A DNA stretch of 15,146 nucleotides from Accumulibacter sp. (GTDB taxonomy: Bacteria > Pseudomonadota > Gammaproteobacteria > Burkholderiales > Rhodocyclaceae): positions 168 through 15,313 of the forward strand of contig DPSD01000028.1 of the NCBI GenBank assembly GCA_003538495.1, given 5' to 3'. Shown piece after piece: positions 7,353 through 15,146 of the stretch. The translations under genes were made by a program, and so were the position numbers. The notes under the pieces are model-generated. The model ran no database searches. It was not told the origin of the DNA and saw only the letters and a list, made by a program, of their open reading frames with translations. Each line of letters opens with the position of its first letter. The stretch's first letter is position 1.

Positions 7353-8433
7353 TCAGTTCGGCCCGATCAGCGCCAGAACCTCGCCAGCCCTGACCCGGAA
7401 GCTCATCCTGTCATTGGCCACCAGGCCACCAAAGCGTTTGCTGGCGTCCTTCACCTCGAGCAGTATCGAACCTGCGGCAGGTAACGGGCGGCGCGGCAAA
7501 GCCAGCGCCTCGACAGCACGGGCGCGCACCACTGACGGCGGATAGAAGCGCTGAATGATTGGCCAGACGCCGTCACGCGCGCGGTGGAGGACGAAGATCA
7601 TCAGTAGTCCGAAAACGATTATCTCGAAGTTGCCGCTCTTGCCGAGCAGGCTGGGCAGCCAATCCTGCAACCATTGCTTGAGGATGGTGATCAGGCCGGC
7701 GCCGACGACCGTACCCCAGACATGCGCGACGCCACCGACCACGGCCATGAACAGGTACTCGATGCCCTGCGTCAGCGAGAACGGCGTCGGGTTGACGAAG
7801 CGCTGCAGGTGCGCGTAGAGCAAGCCGGAAATGCTGGCGTAGAGTGCGGCAACGGTAAAAATGACGATCTTCGAACGCGGCGTGTTGACGCCCATCGCTT
7901 CGGCCATCAGCGACCCTCCCTTCAGCGCGCGGATCGCCCGACCCTCGCGCGAGTCGAGCAGGTTGCGGGTGATCAGCATGAGCAGCAGCAGGACAGCCCA
8001 GATCAGGTAGCAGAACGCTCCCCCGGAGCGCAGCTCGAGATCGACGAACTGCAGCGGCGGGATGCCGCTGATCCCGGTGTGGCCACCGAGCGCGCCAAGA
8101 TTGCCAAAAAGATAGTAGAGGGCAATCCCCCAGGCGATCGTCCCCAGCGGCAGGAAGTGACCGGAAAGCCGTAGCGTGACCCGGCCGAGCGACCATGCCA
8201 CCAGGCCGGTGAGGAGCAACCCGGCGGGCAGCGTAAGCCACGGCGAAAGCGGCCTGTCCGAACGACGTCAGACCGCCGACGCCGGTAAGCAGCACCAGCC
8301 CGAGGGCGACGATCGCGTACAGGCCGATGTAGTTTAGCAGCGTGATGTAGAACTCGGGCAGCAGCAGTGGCGCCGCGACCAGTGCGCCGGGGAACAACAG
8401 GAGAGCGAACGTGGTCTGCCGGCTGCGGCTCAT
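7353..8433 (-). pseudogene. livM: LivM permease part of a broken livM-livG fusion (frameshift by internal deletion)
   Basis: LivM is the second inner-membrane permease of the liv transporter. The true start is ATG at 8433, overlapping the livH stop by ATGA and preceded by GGAGGAAG. The first 63 codons read as a normal LivM N-terminus up to LTSFGQAAF (8245). The remainder ([14 protein letters not shown] onward, with [16 protein letters not shown] and the cytoplasmic coupling loop [20 protein letters not shown]) continues in a different frame. Family members have about 17-20 more residues at this point, so roughly 50-60 bases seem to be lost at the junction near 8244-8247, shifting the frame. 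The TTG at 8219 only opens the downstream frame and is not a natural start. After LivM (to about 7470) the frame runs through a short linker into LivG and ends at the TGA at 7353. Restoring about 53 bases would give a fusion near 600 residues, the usual size of fused LivM-LivG proteins. Confidence 0.85.
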
Positions 8434-9479
8434 TCTTCCTCCACGTGCCGGGTGGTCAACGAGCGCCAGAGCAATACCGGGATGATCGAGGTGAACACGA
8501 TCACCTCCTTGAAAGCGCTCGCCCAGAACGACGAATACGATTCCAGGAGGCCGACCAGAATGGCGCCGGCGGCGGCCATCGGATAGCTGGCCAGGCCACC
8601 GATGATCGCCCCGACAAAGCCCTTGAGCCCGATCAGAAAGCCCGAGTCGTAGTAGACGGTGGTGATCGGCGAAATCAGGATCCCGGAAAACGCGCCTATC
8701 GCCGCCGCCAGGGTGAAGGACAACATCCCTGCCAAGGTCCCGGAAATGCCCATCAGGCGCGCGCCGGTGCGGTTCATCGCGGTCGCTCGCAGGGCCTTGC
8801 CGTAAATCGTTCGCTCGAAGAAGAAATAGAGCGCAACGATCAGCACCAGGCTGGCGACCACCACCAGCATCGTCTGGCTCTGCAACAGCGCATCGCCGAC
8901 TTCGAAGCTGATGTCGGTGAAGGCCAGCGTTCGCGAACCCTGGGCACCGAAGAACAGCAGGCCAATGCCGATCAGGGTGACGTGTAACGCCACCGAAACG
9001 ATCAGCAGAACCAGTACCGATGCCTCGGCAATCGGCTGGTAGGCCAGGCGATAGATCATCGGCCCCAGCGGCACCACCAGCATCAGCGCCAGCAAGACCT
9101 GCACCGGCAACGGCAAGCTGGCCGGCGACAGCGCGACGAGCGCGACGAGCGCGCCGGCGAGCAGCAGCGGTACGCCGCAATTGACCAGCAGGATCACCGG
9201 CAGGCGCCGAAACTGCCGGTCACGCAGCGCCAGCGAGCCCTCGATCAAAGCGATCACCGTGCCCAGGCCGAGCAGCAGCCAGATCGTCGCCGGTAGCTTG
9301 CCAGCCTGCAGGCTGGCCAGGGTCAGGGCGCCAAAGGCGACAAACTCGCCTTGTGGAATGAAGATCACGCGGGTAACGGCGAAAACCAGGACCAGCGCCA
9401 GCGCCAGCGCCAGCAGCGCATAGATCGCGCCATTGGTGATCCCGTCCTGGGTCAGCAGCAAGGCAATCTGCAAATCCAT
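8430..9479 (-). CDS. livH: Branched-chain amino acid-type ABC transporter permease LivH
   Basis: A 349-residue multi-spanning inner-membrane permease that forms the transport channel with LivM. It opens with [20 protein letters not shown] and the conserved [13 protein letters not shown], carries the cytoplasmic coupling loop [20 protein letters not shown] (225-244) that contacts the ATPases, and has the conserved [19 protein letters not shown] region (284-302). It is longer than the roughly 300 residues of classical LivH, because of extra sequence between the first helices and the coupling loop; this form usually accompanies LivM-LivG fusions. I chose ATG 9479 for the conserved N-terminus and a weak GGA nine bases before it; an in-frame ATG at 9500 is possible. 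The stop overlaps the livM start by ATGA. The gene itself looks intact, but its LivM partner is broken. Confidence 0.93.
   Translation of the reverse strand: MDLQIALLLTQDGITNGAIYALLALALALVLVFAVTRVIFIPQGEFVAFGALTLASLQAGKLPATIWLLLGLGTVIALIEGSLALRDRQFRRLPVILLVNCGVPLLLAGALVALVALSPASLPLPVQVLLALMLVVPLGPMIYRLAYQPIAEASVLVLLIVSVALHVTLIGIGLLFFGAQGSRTLAFTDISFEVGDALLQSQTMLVVVASLVLIVALYFFFERTIYGKALRATAMNRTGARLMGISGTLAGMLSFTLAAAIGAFSGILISPITTVYYDSGFLIGLKGFVGAIIGGLASYPMAAAGAILVGLLESYSSFWASAFKEVIVFTSIIPVLLWRSLTTRHVEEE
9392..9414. repeat. Hexanucleotide tandem repeat inside livH
   Basis: Almost four copies of CCAGCG in a row (plus-strand reading) encode the Leu-Ala alternation of the first LivH membrane helix. 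Gain or loss of whole units would keep the frame and only change helix length. Probably low-complexity coding sequence rather than a functional repeat. Confidence 0.5.
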
Positions 9480-9610
9480 CAACGCTAATCCAGTGGCCAT
9501 TCCGGTCGCGACTCCGGCCGGTTCCAGCCTTGCCGTGGGCAGTCTGGCAGCTGCGCAAGGTTGGCAACAGACAATCTGAAGGCACCCACCGGCCGGGCGT
9601 GCAGATCTGG

Positions 9611-9652
9611 CCGGCGGTGCGGTTCCCCGCGGGCGGCGACCCGCACCGCCGG
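9611..9652. other. Perfect 12-bp inverted repeat in the livK-livH gap
   Basis: CCGGCGGTGCGG (9611-9622) and its exact complement (9641-9652) flank an 18-base GC-rich loop. It lies between livK and livH, about 130 bases before the livH start on the minus strand. With the hairpin next to livK it could protect the upstream livK message or slow transcription into livH. No T-run follows, so it is not an intrinsic terminator by itself. Confidence 0.6.
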
Positions 9653-9663
9653 GCGGCAAGAAA

Positions 9664-9684
9664 CGGCGCGCTGCAGGCGCGCCG
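9664..9684 (-). terminator. Hairpin directly after livK, possible attenuator or partial terminator
   Basis: A perfect 8-bp GC-only stem (9664-9671 with 9677-9684) and 5-base loop starts six bases after the livK stop codon. On the minus strand the stem is followed by GTTTCTT, a weak T-tract. Binding-protein genes at the head of transporter operons often have such an element so that livK is expressed above the membrane subunits; that role is inferred here. Confidence 0.55.
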
Positions 9685-9690
9685 GCTGGC

Positions 9691-10845
9691 CTATTTCACG
9701 AGTTGCCAGTTGCCGTCGACGATCTGGACCATCACCCGCGAGCGCTGGTCGAAGCCGAGGTGATCCTGCGGACTCATATGGAAAACACCGTGGGCGGCGG
9801 TCAGGTTCCTGGTCTCTTCAAGCGAGTCGCGCAGCGCTTTTCGGAACTCCGGTGTCCCGGGCCGTGCCTTCTTCAGCGCCGCGGGAACGGCGTTCGACAA
9901 CAATTGGCCGGCGTCCCAGGCGTGCGCCCCAAAAGTCGATACGCTACCGCGGCCGTGTGCAGCTTCGTACTTCTTGACATAATCGAGCGCCACTTTCTTG
10001 ACCGGATTGCTGTCCGGCAACTGTACCGCTACCAGCACCGGGCCGGCGGGCAGGAAAGTCCCTTCGCAATCTCTGCCGCAAACCCGCAGAAAGTCGGCGT
10101 TGGCCACACCGTGCGTCTGGTACATGATTCCCTTGTAGCCCTTGTCCTTGAGCGACTTCTGCGGCAGAGCCGCCGGCGTGCCCGCGCCCCCAATCAGAAC
10201 GGCGTCCGGCTTGGCGGAGAGGATCTTGAGCACCTGGCCGGTTACCGAGGTATCGGAACGATTGAAGCGTTCGTTGCCGACGATCTGGATCTTGCGCGCC
10301 TCGGCGATCTTCGAGAACTCTTTCCACCAGCCTTCGCCGTAGGCGTCGGCAAAGCCGACGTAGGCGACAGTCTTGACCTTGTTGTTGGTCATGTGCTCGA
10401 CGATTGCCGTCGCCATCTGGGCGTCGTTCTGCGGCGTTTTGAAAACCCAATAACGTTTGGCGTCCATCGGATCGATGATCCGGGCCGAAGCGGCCATCGC
10501 GATCATCGGCGTTTCGGCCTCGGCGACGACGTCGATCATGGCCAGCGAGTTGGGCGTGATGGTCGACCCGATGATTACGTCGACCTTGTCCTCGGCGATC
10601 AACTTGCGCGTGTTCTTGACCGCCGTGGTGGTATCGGATGCGTCATCGAGGACGATGTAATGGACCTTCTGGCCGGCGATGGTCGTCGGCAGCAGGGCGA
10701 AGGTGTTCTTCTCGGGAATGCCCAGCGAGGCGGCTGGCCCGGTCGCCGAAAGCGTGACGCCGACGTTGATGTCGGCATGAGCGGCGCTGGCCAGGCCTCC
10801 CGCCAAGAAGGCCAGGAGCCCGGCTATTGAATTCTTGATCTTCAT
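9691..10845 (-). CDS. livK: Periplasmic substrate-binding protein LivK-like (ABC transporter)
   Basis: A 384-residue periplasmic binding protein of the LivK/LivJ family (type I fold) that delivers substrate to LivHM. The N-terminus is a clear Sec signal peptide: MKIK, a hydrophobic core and cleavage likely after AHA at residue 24. The mature part starts DINVGVTLSATGPAASLGIP, with the conserved first ligand-binding loop, followed by KLIAEDKVDVIIGSTITPNS. VCGRDCEG supplies a possible disulphide. The start at 10845 was preferred over the in-frame ATG at 10860 because GGGGGAGA sits just ahead of it and it places the basic residues at the right spot of the signal peptide. It is the first gene of the liv operon and is separated from livH by 211 bases with two hairpins. 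Substrate is uncertain: members of this family also bind amides, aromatic acids or other amino acids. Confidence 0.93.
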   Translation of the reverse strand: MKIKNSIAGLLAFLAGGLASAAHADINVGVTLSATGPAASLGIPEKNTFALLPTTIAGQKVHYIVLDDASDTTTAVKNTRKLIAEDKVDVIIGSTITPNSLAMIDVVAEAETPMIAMAASARIIDPMDAKRYWVFKTPQNDAQMATAIVEHMTNNKVKTVAYVGFADAYGEGWWKEFSKIAEARKIQIVGNERFNRSDTSVTGQVLKILSAKPDAVLIGGAGTPAALPQKSLKDKGYKGIMYQTHGVANADFLRVCGRDCEGTFLPAGPVLVAVQLPDSNPVKKVALDYVKKYEAAHGRGSVSTFGAHAWDAGQLLSNAVPAALKKARPGTPEFRKALRDSLEETRNLTAAHGVFHMSPQDHLGFDQRSRVMVQIVDGNWQLVK

Positions 10846-10918
10846 TGTCTCCCCCAGCATGATTGATCGCTGCGCTTATCGGTCTGATGATGCCGTGGAC
10901 TGCCTTGCGGCACGCCCC

Positions 10919-10948
10919 ATTGTGCGGCTGGTGCGGGGCGCAAGACAA
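10919..10948 (-). promoter_or_regulatory. Candidate sigma-70 promoter for livK
   Basis: On the minus strand TTGTCT (10948-10943) and CACAAT (10924-10919) are separated by 18 bases; each matches four of six consensus positions. It lies in the 105-base gap between the TSUP-family gene and livK, where a promoter for the liv operon would be expected. Judged by eye only. Confidence 0.3.
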
Positions 10949-10950
10949 GC

Positions 10951-11730
10951 TCAAGCGAAGGTGTCGTGTGCGAATTTGATGATAAAGACACTGACCACGC
11001 ACAAAAACACCTTCCGGATAAAGCCGCTTCCGTGCCGCAACGCCAGATGGGTGCCGAGCAAGGAGCCGAGGACGTTGCAGCTGGCCATCAGCACCGCGAC
11101 CAGCGGCAGGATGTGGCCATGGGGCAGAAAGAAACCAAGCGCCGCCAGGTTGGTTGCGACGTTGACGACCTTCGACGCGGCCGACGCGTGCAGGAAATCG
11201 AAGCCGAAGAAGCGGATGAAGAGGAAGATCAGGAAGCTGCCGGTACCGGGACCGAAGAAGCCATCGTAGAAGCCGATCACGCCGCCGACCGCCAGCGCGT
11301 AGGCGAACTCGTGGCGGCCGCTGTGTTGCGGCCGATGAATGGCGCCAAAGTTGCGGTTGCTGAAGGTATAGACGGCGGCGCCGACGAGCAGCAGCAGGAT
11401 CAGCGGCCGCAACAGCTCGGGTGGCAACCAGGCCACGGCCATTGCGCCGAGATAGGACGAAGCAAACGCGGCGAGCGCTGCCGGCAAGGTCGTTCGCCAG
11501 GGCATCCGCACCCGTCGCGCGTACCGCCAGGCGGCGTTGCTGGTTCCGAAGACGCTGGCGAACTTGTTGGTCCCGAAAAGCGTCGCCGGTGCCGCGTTCG
11601 GCAGCGCTGTAAACAAGGCGGGAATCTGGATCAGACCGCCGCCACCGACCACCGCATCGATGAATCCTGCGAGCAGGGCCGCCGTTCCAAGCGCCACCAG
11701 CAGCGAGTAGGCAACCCCATCGATCGGCAT
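10951..11730 (-). CDS. TSUP-family membrane permease (TauE/SafE, YfcA-like)
   Basis: A 259-residue inner-membrane protein with about eight helices in two homologous halves. Each half carries the family motif: GFIDAVVGGGGLIQIP near residues 22-37 and GFYDGFFGPGTGSF in the second half; the latter form is typical of the YfcA branch. Members move sulfite, sulfoacetate, thiosulfate or other small organic anions across the membrane, usually outward. The substrate here is unknown and no sulfur-metabolism gene is visible nearby. The ATG directly follows the tam stop (TGA-ATG, no gap), so it is translationally coupled to tam, although the ribosome binding site is weak. It ends 105 bases before livK. 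Confidence 0.92.
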   Translation of the reverse strand: MPIDGVAYSLLVALGTAALLAGFIDAVVGGGGLIQIPALFTALPNAAPATLFGTNKFASVFGTSNAAWRYARRVRMPWRTTLPAALAAFASSYLGAMAVAWLPPELLRPLILLLLVGAAVYTFSNRNFGAIHRPQHSGRHEFAYALAVGGVIGFYDGFFGPGTGSFLIFLFIRFFGFDFLHASAASKVVNVATNLAALGFFLPHGHILPLVAVLMASCNVLGSLLGTHLALRHGSGFIRKVFLCVVSVFIIKFAHDTFA

Positions 11731-12492
11731 TCAGCGTTGCGCGACGAAAAAAATCCGCTTGAACGGAAACAGCGTATGCCCATCAGCCCCGCGTGGGTAA
11801 ACGATCGCCAGTGGCGCCCGATAGGCGGCCAGGAAGTGCTCGGCAGCGTCGGCGTCGAGGCGCGCGAGATAGGGTACCAGGGTCGTCCCCTTCATCCATT
11901 CGACGATCGCATCGTTGCCGCTGAGCGCCTGCCAGTAAGTCGTCTCCCACACCTCGAGGTGGCGGCAGATTGGCGCCAACAAGCGGTGGTAATCGGCGGC
12001 TGACAGCACCTTGCCCATCTCGATGCCGCCGAGGGTCTGCTGCCAGCGATAGTCATCAGCCAGCTTGCGCAGGATCTGGTGCGATGGCGAACTGAAGTTC
12101 GACGGCATCTGGACCGCCAGCACGCCACCCGCAGGCAGTTGATCGATCAGCCGCGGGAGCAGGTGTTGATGATCGGGAAGCCAGTGCAGGGCGGCATTGG
12201 AAAAGATCAGGTCGGGTTGCGTGACGGCGTCCCAGACAGCGATGTCGATCCGCTGCCACTCGATCGACGACGGCGCCGACGACGCCTTCCGAAGCATCGC
12301 CGGATCGCTGTCGACACCCGTGATTACGGCCTGCGGCCAGTGTTCGGCGAGCAAGCGGGTAATGTTGCCGGCACCACAGCCGAGGTCGACAATGCGGGTC
12401 GGCGACTTGCCGCCAAGCCGGGCAATCAGATCGAGCGCCGGCCGCCGCCGGGCTTCGACGAATTTCAGATATTGCGCGGGGTCCCAGTTCAT
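11731..12492 (-). CDS. tam: Trans-aconitate 2-methyltransferase
   Basis: A 253-residue SAM-dependent methyltransferase (class I fold) that methylates trans-aconitate, an inhibitor of aconitase formed spontaneously from cis-aconitate. Visible: the N-terminal MNWDPAQYLKF typical of Tam, SAM-binding motif VDLGCGAGN (35-43), acidic D61 at the end of strand 2 (TGVDSDP), D83, then LIFSNAALHWLPDH (95-108) and GGVLAVQMPSN (122-132), which closely match Tam proteins. The length equals the usual 250-260. The start at 12492 has AGGAG nine bases ahead; the same frame stays open upstream through the mnmE end, but that part is not conserved. It sits 49 bases after mnmE and abuts the TSUP permease gene. Confidence 0.92.
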   Translation of the reverse strand: MNWDPAQYLKFVEARRRPALDLIARLGGKSPTRIVDLGCGAGNITRLLAEHWPQAVITGVDSDPAMLRKASSAPSSIEWQRIDIAVWDAVTQPDLIFSNAALHWLPDHQHLLPRLIDQLPAGGVLAVQMPSNFSSPSHQILRKLADDYRWQQTLGGIEMGKVLSAADYHRLLAPICRHLEVWETTYWQALSGNDAIVEWMKGTTLVPYLARLDADAAEHFLAAYRAPLAIVYPRGADGHTLFPFKRIFFVAQR

Positions 12493-12541
12493 CGCCGATC
12501 TCCTTTCGATTGATGGCGTGCGGCGAATGCCGGCAAGCTGA

Positions 12542-13918
12542 TTATTTGCCAATACAGAAGCGCCCGAAGATCTCGCCCAGCAGGTCGTCGGCGCCGAATT
12601 CGCCGGTGATCGACGCCAGCGCCAACTGCGCCAGGCGTAGTTCCTCGGCGAACAGTTCGATCCGTGGCAAGCGTTCGCGGGCGTCGTCAAGGTGCTGGCG
12701 GGTGTCGGCCAGGGCGCGCAGGTGGCGTTCGCGGGCAATGAAGACGTCTTCCGCTGGTTGCCAGCCGGCGATCCGCAGCAGCGCCTGGCGCAGGAGGTCG
12801 ATTCCCTCGCCGGATTTCGCAGAAAGCGATATCGCCACGCCATCGCCTTGGTCATGGAGTTCGGGGCCGCCGCCGGTCAGATCTATCTTGTTGTATACCG
12901 TCAGCCGCGCCAGGTGTTTGGGAAGTTGCCCAACAATCGCACGGTCGAGGTCGCTGACGCCGGTACGCGCGTCGACCAGCAGCACAACCACATCGGCGCG
13001 GTCGATTTCGCGCCAGGTACGCTCGATACCGATCTGCTCGATCGGGTCTTGGGTTTCGCGTAGCCCAGCGGTGTCGATCACATGCAGCGGGATACCTTCG
13101 ACCTGCAGGGTGCTGCGCACCAGGTCGCGGGTGGTGCCTGGCAGCGGCGTGACGATCGCCAGTTCGTCGCCGGCCAGGCGGTTGAGCAAGCTCGACTTGC
13201 CGACATTGGGCTGGCCGGCAAGGACGACGTGCAGCCCTCCGTGCAGCAAGCGCCCTTGCCGGGCACGGCCGAAGACGCGGGCCAGGCGCTGTTGCAGGCG
13301 ATCCATACGACCCACGGCGTCGGCCGCTTCGAGGAAGTCGACTTCCTCGTCCGGGAAGTCGAGGGTCGCTTCGACCAGGGCTCGCAGCTCGATCAGCTCG
13401 ACCAGCAAGGCGTTCACTTCGCGGGAGAAATCGCCCTGCAGCGAGCGCACGGCGCTGCGCGCCGCAGCCGCTGTCGCGGCGTCGATCAGGTCGATGACCG
13501 CTTCGGCCTGCGCCAGGTCAAGCTTGCCATTGAGGTAGGCGCGGCGGGTGAACTCTCCGGGCTCGGCGATCCTCGCGCCAAGTTCGAGGCAGCGGGCCAG
13601 AAGCAACTGCATGACGACCGGACCACCGTGAGCGTGCAGCTCGACGACGTCTTCACCGGTGAACGAGTGCGGTGCGGGAAAGTACAGAAGCAGACCGCTA
13701 TCGATAACGCGGCCATCGACAGCGCAGAACTCGGCGACAGTCGCCAGGCGGGCCTTCGGTCGTTTGCTGCTGAGGGCCTCGGCGAAGCCAAGGAGGCCGG
13801 CTCCAGAGATCCGAACGATGCCGATCCCACCGCGACCGGGAGCGGTCGCTATGGCGGCAATCGTCGTTGCCGCTTCTCCCGCCTCAGGCCTTGGCGTCGT
13901 TGGCGGCTTTTCCGCCAC
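12542..13918 (-). CDS. mnmE: tRNA uridine-5-carboxymethylaminomethyl(34) synthesis GTPase MnmE
   Basis: With MnmG, MnmE modifies uridine 34 in the anticodon of several tRNAs. Using the GTG start it has 458 residues, normal for the family. The N-terminal folate-binding domain starts with [20 protein letters not shown] (19-38). The G domain shows G1 GQPNVGKSS (235-243), G2 GTTRD (261-265), G3 DTAGL (282-286) and G4 NKID (343-346), and the helical domain ends in the invariant FCIGK with catalytic Cys455. The start is uncertain: no ATG exists close to the conserved N-terminus. GTG at 13918 gives a 35-base overlap with yidC and a 17-residue extension, whereas the only ATG (13954) would overlap yidC by 71 bases. 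The yidC-mnmE order is the usual one in proteobacteria near the replication-origin cluster. Confidence 0.96.
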   Translation of the reverse strand: MAEKPPTTPRPEAGEAATTIAAIATAPGRGGIGIVRISGAGLLGFAEALSSKRPKARLATVAEFCAVDGRVIDSGLLLYFPAPHSFTGEDVVELHAHGGPVVMQLLLARCLELGARIAEPGEFTRRAYLNGKLDLAQAEAVIDLIDAATAAAARSAVRSLQGDFSREVNALLVELIELRALVEATLDFPDEEVDFLEAADAVGRMDRLQQRLARVFGRARQGRLLHGGLHVVLAGQPNVGKSSLLNRLAGDELAIVTPLPGTTRDLVRSTLQVEGIPLHVIDTAGLRETQDPIEQIGIERTWREIDRADVVVLLVDARTGVSDLDRAIVGQLPKHLARLTVYNKIDLTGGGPELHDQGDGVAISLSAKSGEGIDLLRQALLRIAGWQPAEDVFIARERHLRALADTRQHLDDARERLPRIELFAEELRLAQLALASITGEFGADDLLGEIFGRFCIGK

Positions 13919-15146
13919 TTTCGACCATCCGCGTGATCTGCCACTGTTGCGCAATCGAGAGGGTGTTGTTGACCACCCAGTAGAGCACCAGACCGGCAGG
14001 GAAGAAGAAGAACATGGCGCCGAAGATGAATGGCATCATCATCATCACCTTGGCCTGGATCGGGTCCGGCGGCGTCGGATTGAGCTTGGTCTGGATCAGC
14101 ATCGTGGCCACCATGACCACCGGCAGGACATAGTACGGATCGCTGGCTGACAGATCGGTGATCCAGAGGATCCACGGTGCGTCGCGGATTTCGACGGCGC
14201 CAAGCAAAGCCCAGTAGAGCGCGATGAACACCGGAATCTGCACCGCGATCGGCAGACAGCCGCCCAGGGGGTTGATCTTTTCGCGCTTGTAGAGCTCCAT
14301 CATTTCCTGATTGAGCTTCTGCCGGTCGCCAGCGTAACGCTCTTTCAGAGCAACCAGGCGGGGCGTGACGGTGCGCATCTTGGCCATCGACTTGTAGCTT
14401 GCAGCCGATAGGGGAAAGAACAACAGCTTGATGCCCACGGTCAGCAGGACAATCGCCCAGCCCCAGTTGCCGACCAGTTTGTGGATCGCCTGCAGGCACC
14501 AGAAGATCGGTGCGGCAACGACTTTCAGCAGGCCGTAGTCTACGACCAGCCACAGACCCTGCGCGCCGATGCCACCTTCGGACTTGGGCAGTGCCAGATG
14601 GTCGAGAATGGTCTGCACTTGAGGGCCGGCATAGAGCGGAACAGAAAGGGCGACCTTCGAGCCCGGCGCTGCCACCGGCACCGGCACGATCACTCCCGCC
14701 CTGACGGTGGGATCGACGCTGCCGTCAAGTTTCTGCATGTAGAACTCGCGGGGCAGCTTTTCGGGAGGGATCCACGCCGAAACGAAATAGTGCTGAACCA
14801 TCGCGATCCAGCCGTTGTCGGCCTTGCTGGCGAACTTGGCCTTGCCGCTTTCGATTTCAGAGAAACTCACTTTTTGAAATTTGTCTTCCTCGGTATAGAC
14901 CGCCGGACCGGTGAAGGTAGACACCATCCTGCTCTCTCCCGCGGGAGCATTGACGTCACGCTGCAATTGGTAGTAGGCGTTTAAAGCCACATCCGTGTCA
15001 CTGGTGTTATCGATTTCCTGGGTAACATCTATCAGGTAGCTGCCGCGGGTGAAAGTATAAATCTTGGCCACTTTGAGGCCCTTGGCAGGCTGTGCTTCGA
15101 GACGAAGCTGAATGTTATTGGCATCGCTCGCTGACGAAGTGGCCGA
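13884..15146 (-). CDS. yidC: Membrane protein insertase YidC (N-terminal part outside window)
   Basis: Inserts and folds inner-membrane proteins, alone or with SecYEG. The frame is open to the right edge; 420 residues are visible of about 550, so the N-terminal helix and the start of the periplasmic domain are missing. The visible part contains most of the periplasmic beta domain ([40 protein letters not shown]), then the conserved five-helix core: [20 protein letters not shown] (hydrophilic-groove lysine in place of the Arg of E. coli), the cytoplasmic hairpin [59 protein letters not shown] and a short tail. The GTG at 15071 lies inside the gene. It heads the visible yidC-mnmE-tam string on the minus strand and overlaps mnmE. 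Confidence 0.97.
   Translation of the reverse strand, partial: SATSSASDANNIQLRLEAQPAKGLKVAKIYTFTRGSYLIDVTQEIDNTSDTDVALNAYYQLQRDVNAPAGESRMVSTFTGPAVYTEEDKFQKVSFSEIESGKAKFASKADNGWIAMVQHYFVSAWIPPEKLPREFYMQKLDGSVDPTVRAGVIVPVPVAAPGSKVALSVPLYAGPQVQTILDHLALPKSEGGIGAQGLWLVVDYGLLKVVAAPIFWCLQAIHKLVGNWGWAIVLLTVGIKLLFFPLSAASYKSMAKMRTVTPRLVALKERYAGDRQKLNQEMMELYKREKINPLGGCLPIAVQIPVFIALYWALLGAVEIRDAPWILWITDLSASDPYYVLPVVMVATMLIQTKLNPTPPDPIQAKVMMMMPFIFGAMFFFFPAGLVLYWVVNNTLSIAQQWQITRMVESGGKAANDAKA

Noticed and set aside
7353..7355. TGA in LivG as a selenocysteine or programmed readthrough codon
   Set aside because: The position is the glycine of a P-loop where selenocysteine has no known role, no selenocysteine insertion hairpin was recognised after it, and a separate frameshift lies upstream in the same gene.
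7573..9180. Open frame of 535 codons on the minus strand spanning livH and livM
   Set aside because: Only the middle part (8433 to 8245) reads as LivM. The rest is out-of-frame translation of livH before it and of livM after the deletion.

Overview
The window is GC-rich bacterial DNA with densely packed genes and very long antisense shadow frames. The gene content and the yidC-mnmE order, together with a livM-livG fusion and Rcp1-type and REC-PAS-GGDEF signalling proteins, suggest a betaproteobacterium. A Rhodocyclales/Accumulibacter-like genome is my best guess, from family knowledge rather than any search. No tRNA, rRNA, CRISPR array, transposase or phage gene was seen.

Left part, plus strand (1-4973): the 3' end of tpiA closes with a strong intrinsic terminator. 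About 555 bases without a recognisable gene follow. Then comes a signalling cluster: a soluble hybrid histidine kinase (REC-PAS-HisKA-HATPase), a stand-alone Rcp1-type receiver, and, after a 271-base gap, a REC-PAS-GGDEF diguanylate cyclase with an intact GGDEF motif and inhibitory RxxD site. The kinase and small receiver look like a two-component pair. The cyclase converts another phosphorylation input into c-di-GMP.

Right part, minus strand (15146 down to 5029): yidC (partial, membrane insertase), mnmE (tRNA-modifying GTPase), tam (trans-aconitate methyltransferase) and a TauE/SafE (YfcA-like) permease are tightly packed. After a short gap holding a weak promoter candidate comes a branched-chain-amino-acid-type ABC transporter operon: livK (binding protein), two GC-rich hairpins, livH, a fused livM-livG, livF, and an EamA/DMT-family exporter. 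The liv genes from livH to livF overlap by ATGA junctions.

The most striking observation is that the livM-livG fusion is broken twice. About 50-60 bases appear to be missing inside the LivM part (junction near 8244-8247), with a frameshift. An in-frame TGA also replaces the second glycine codon of the LivG Walker A motif (7353-7355). The flanking livK, livH and livF genes look intact. I found no convincing undescribed system. The decaying transporter, the unusual receiver domain on the kinase and a few intergenic signals are what deserve a second look.
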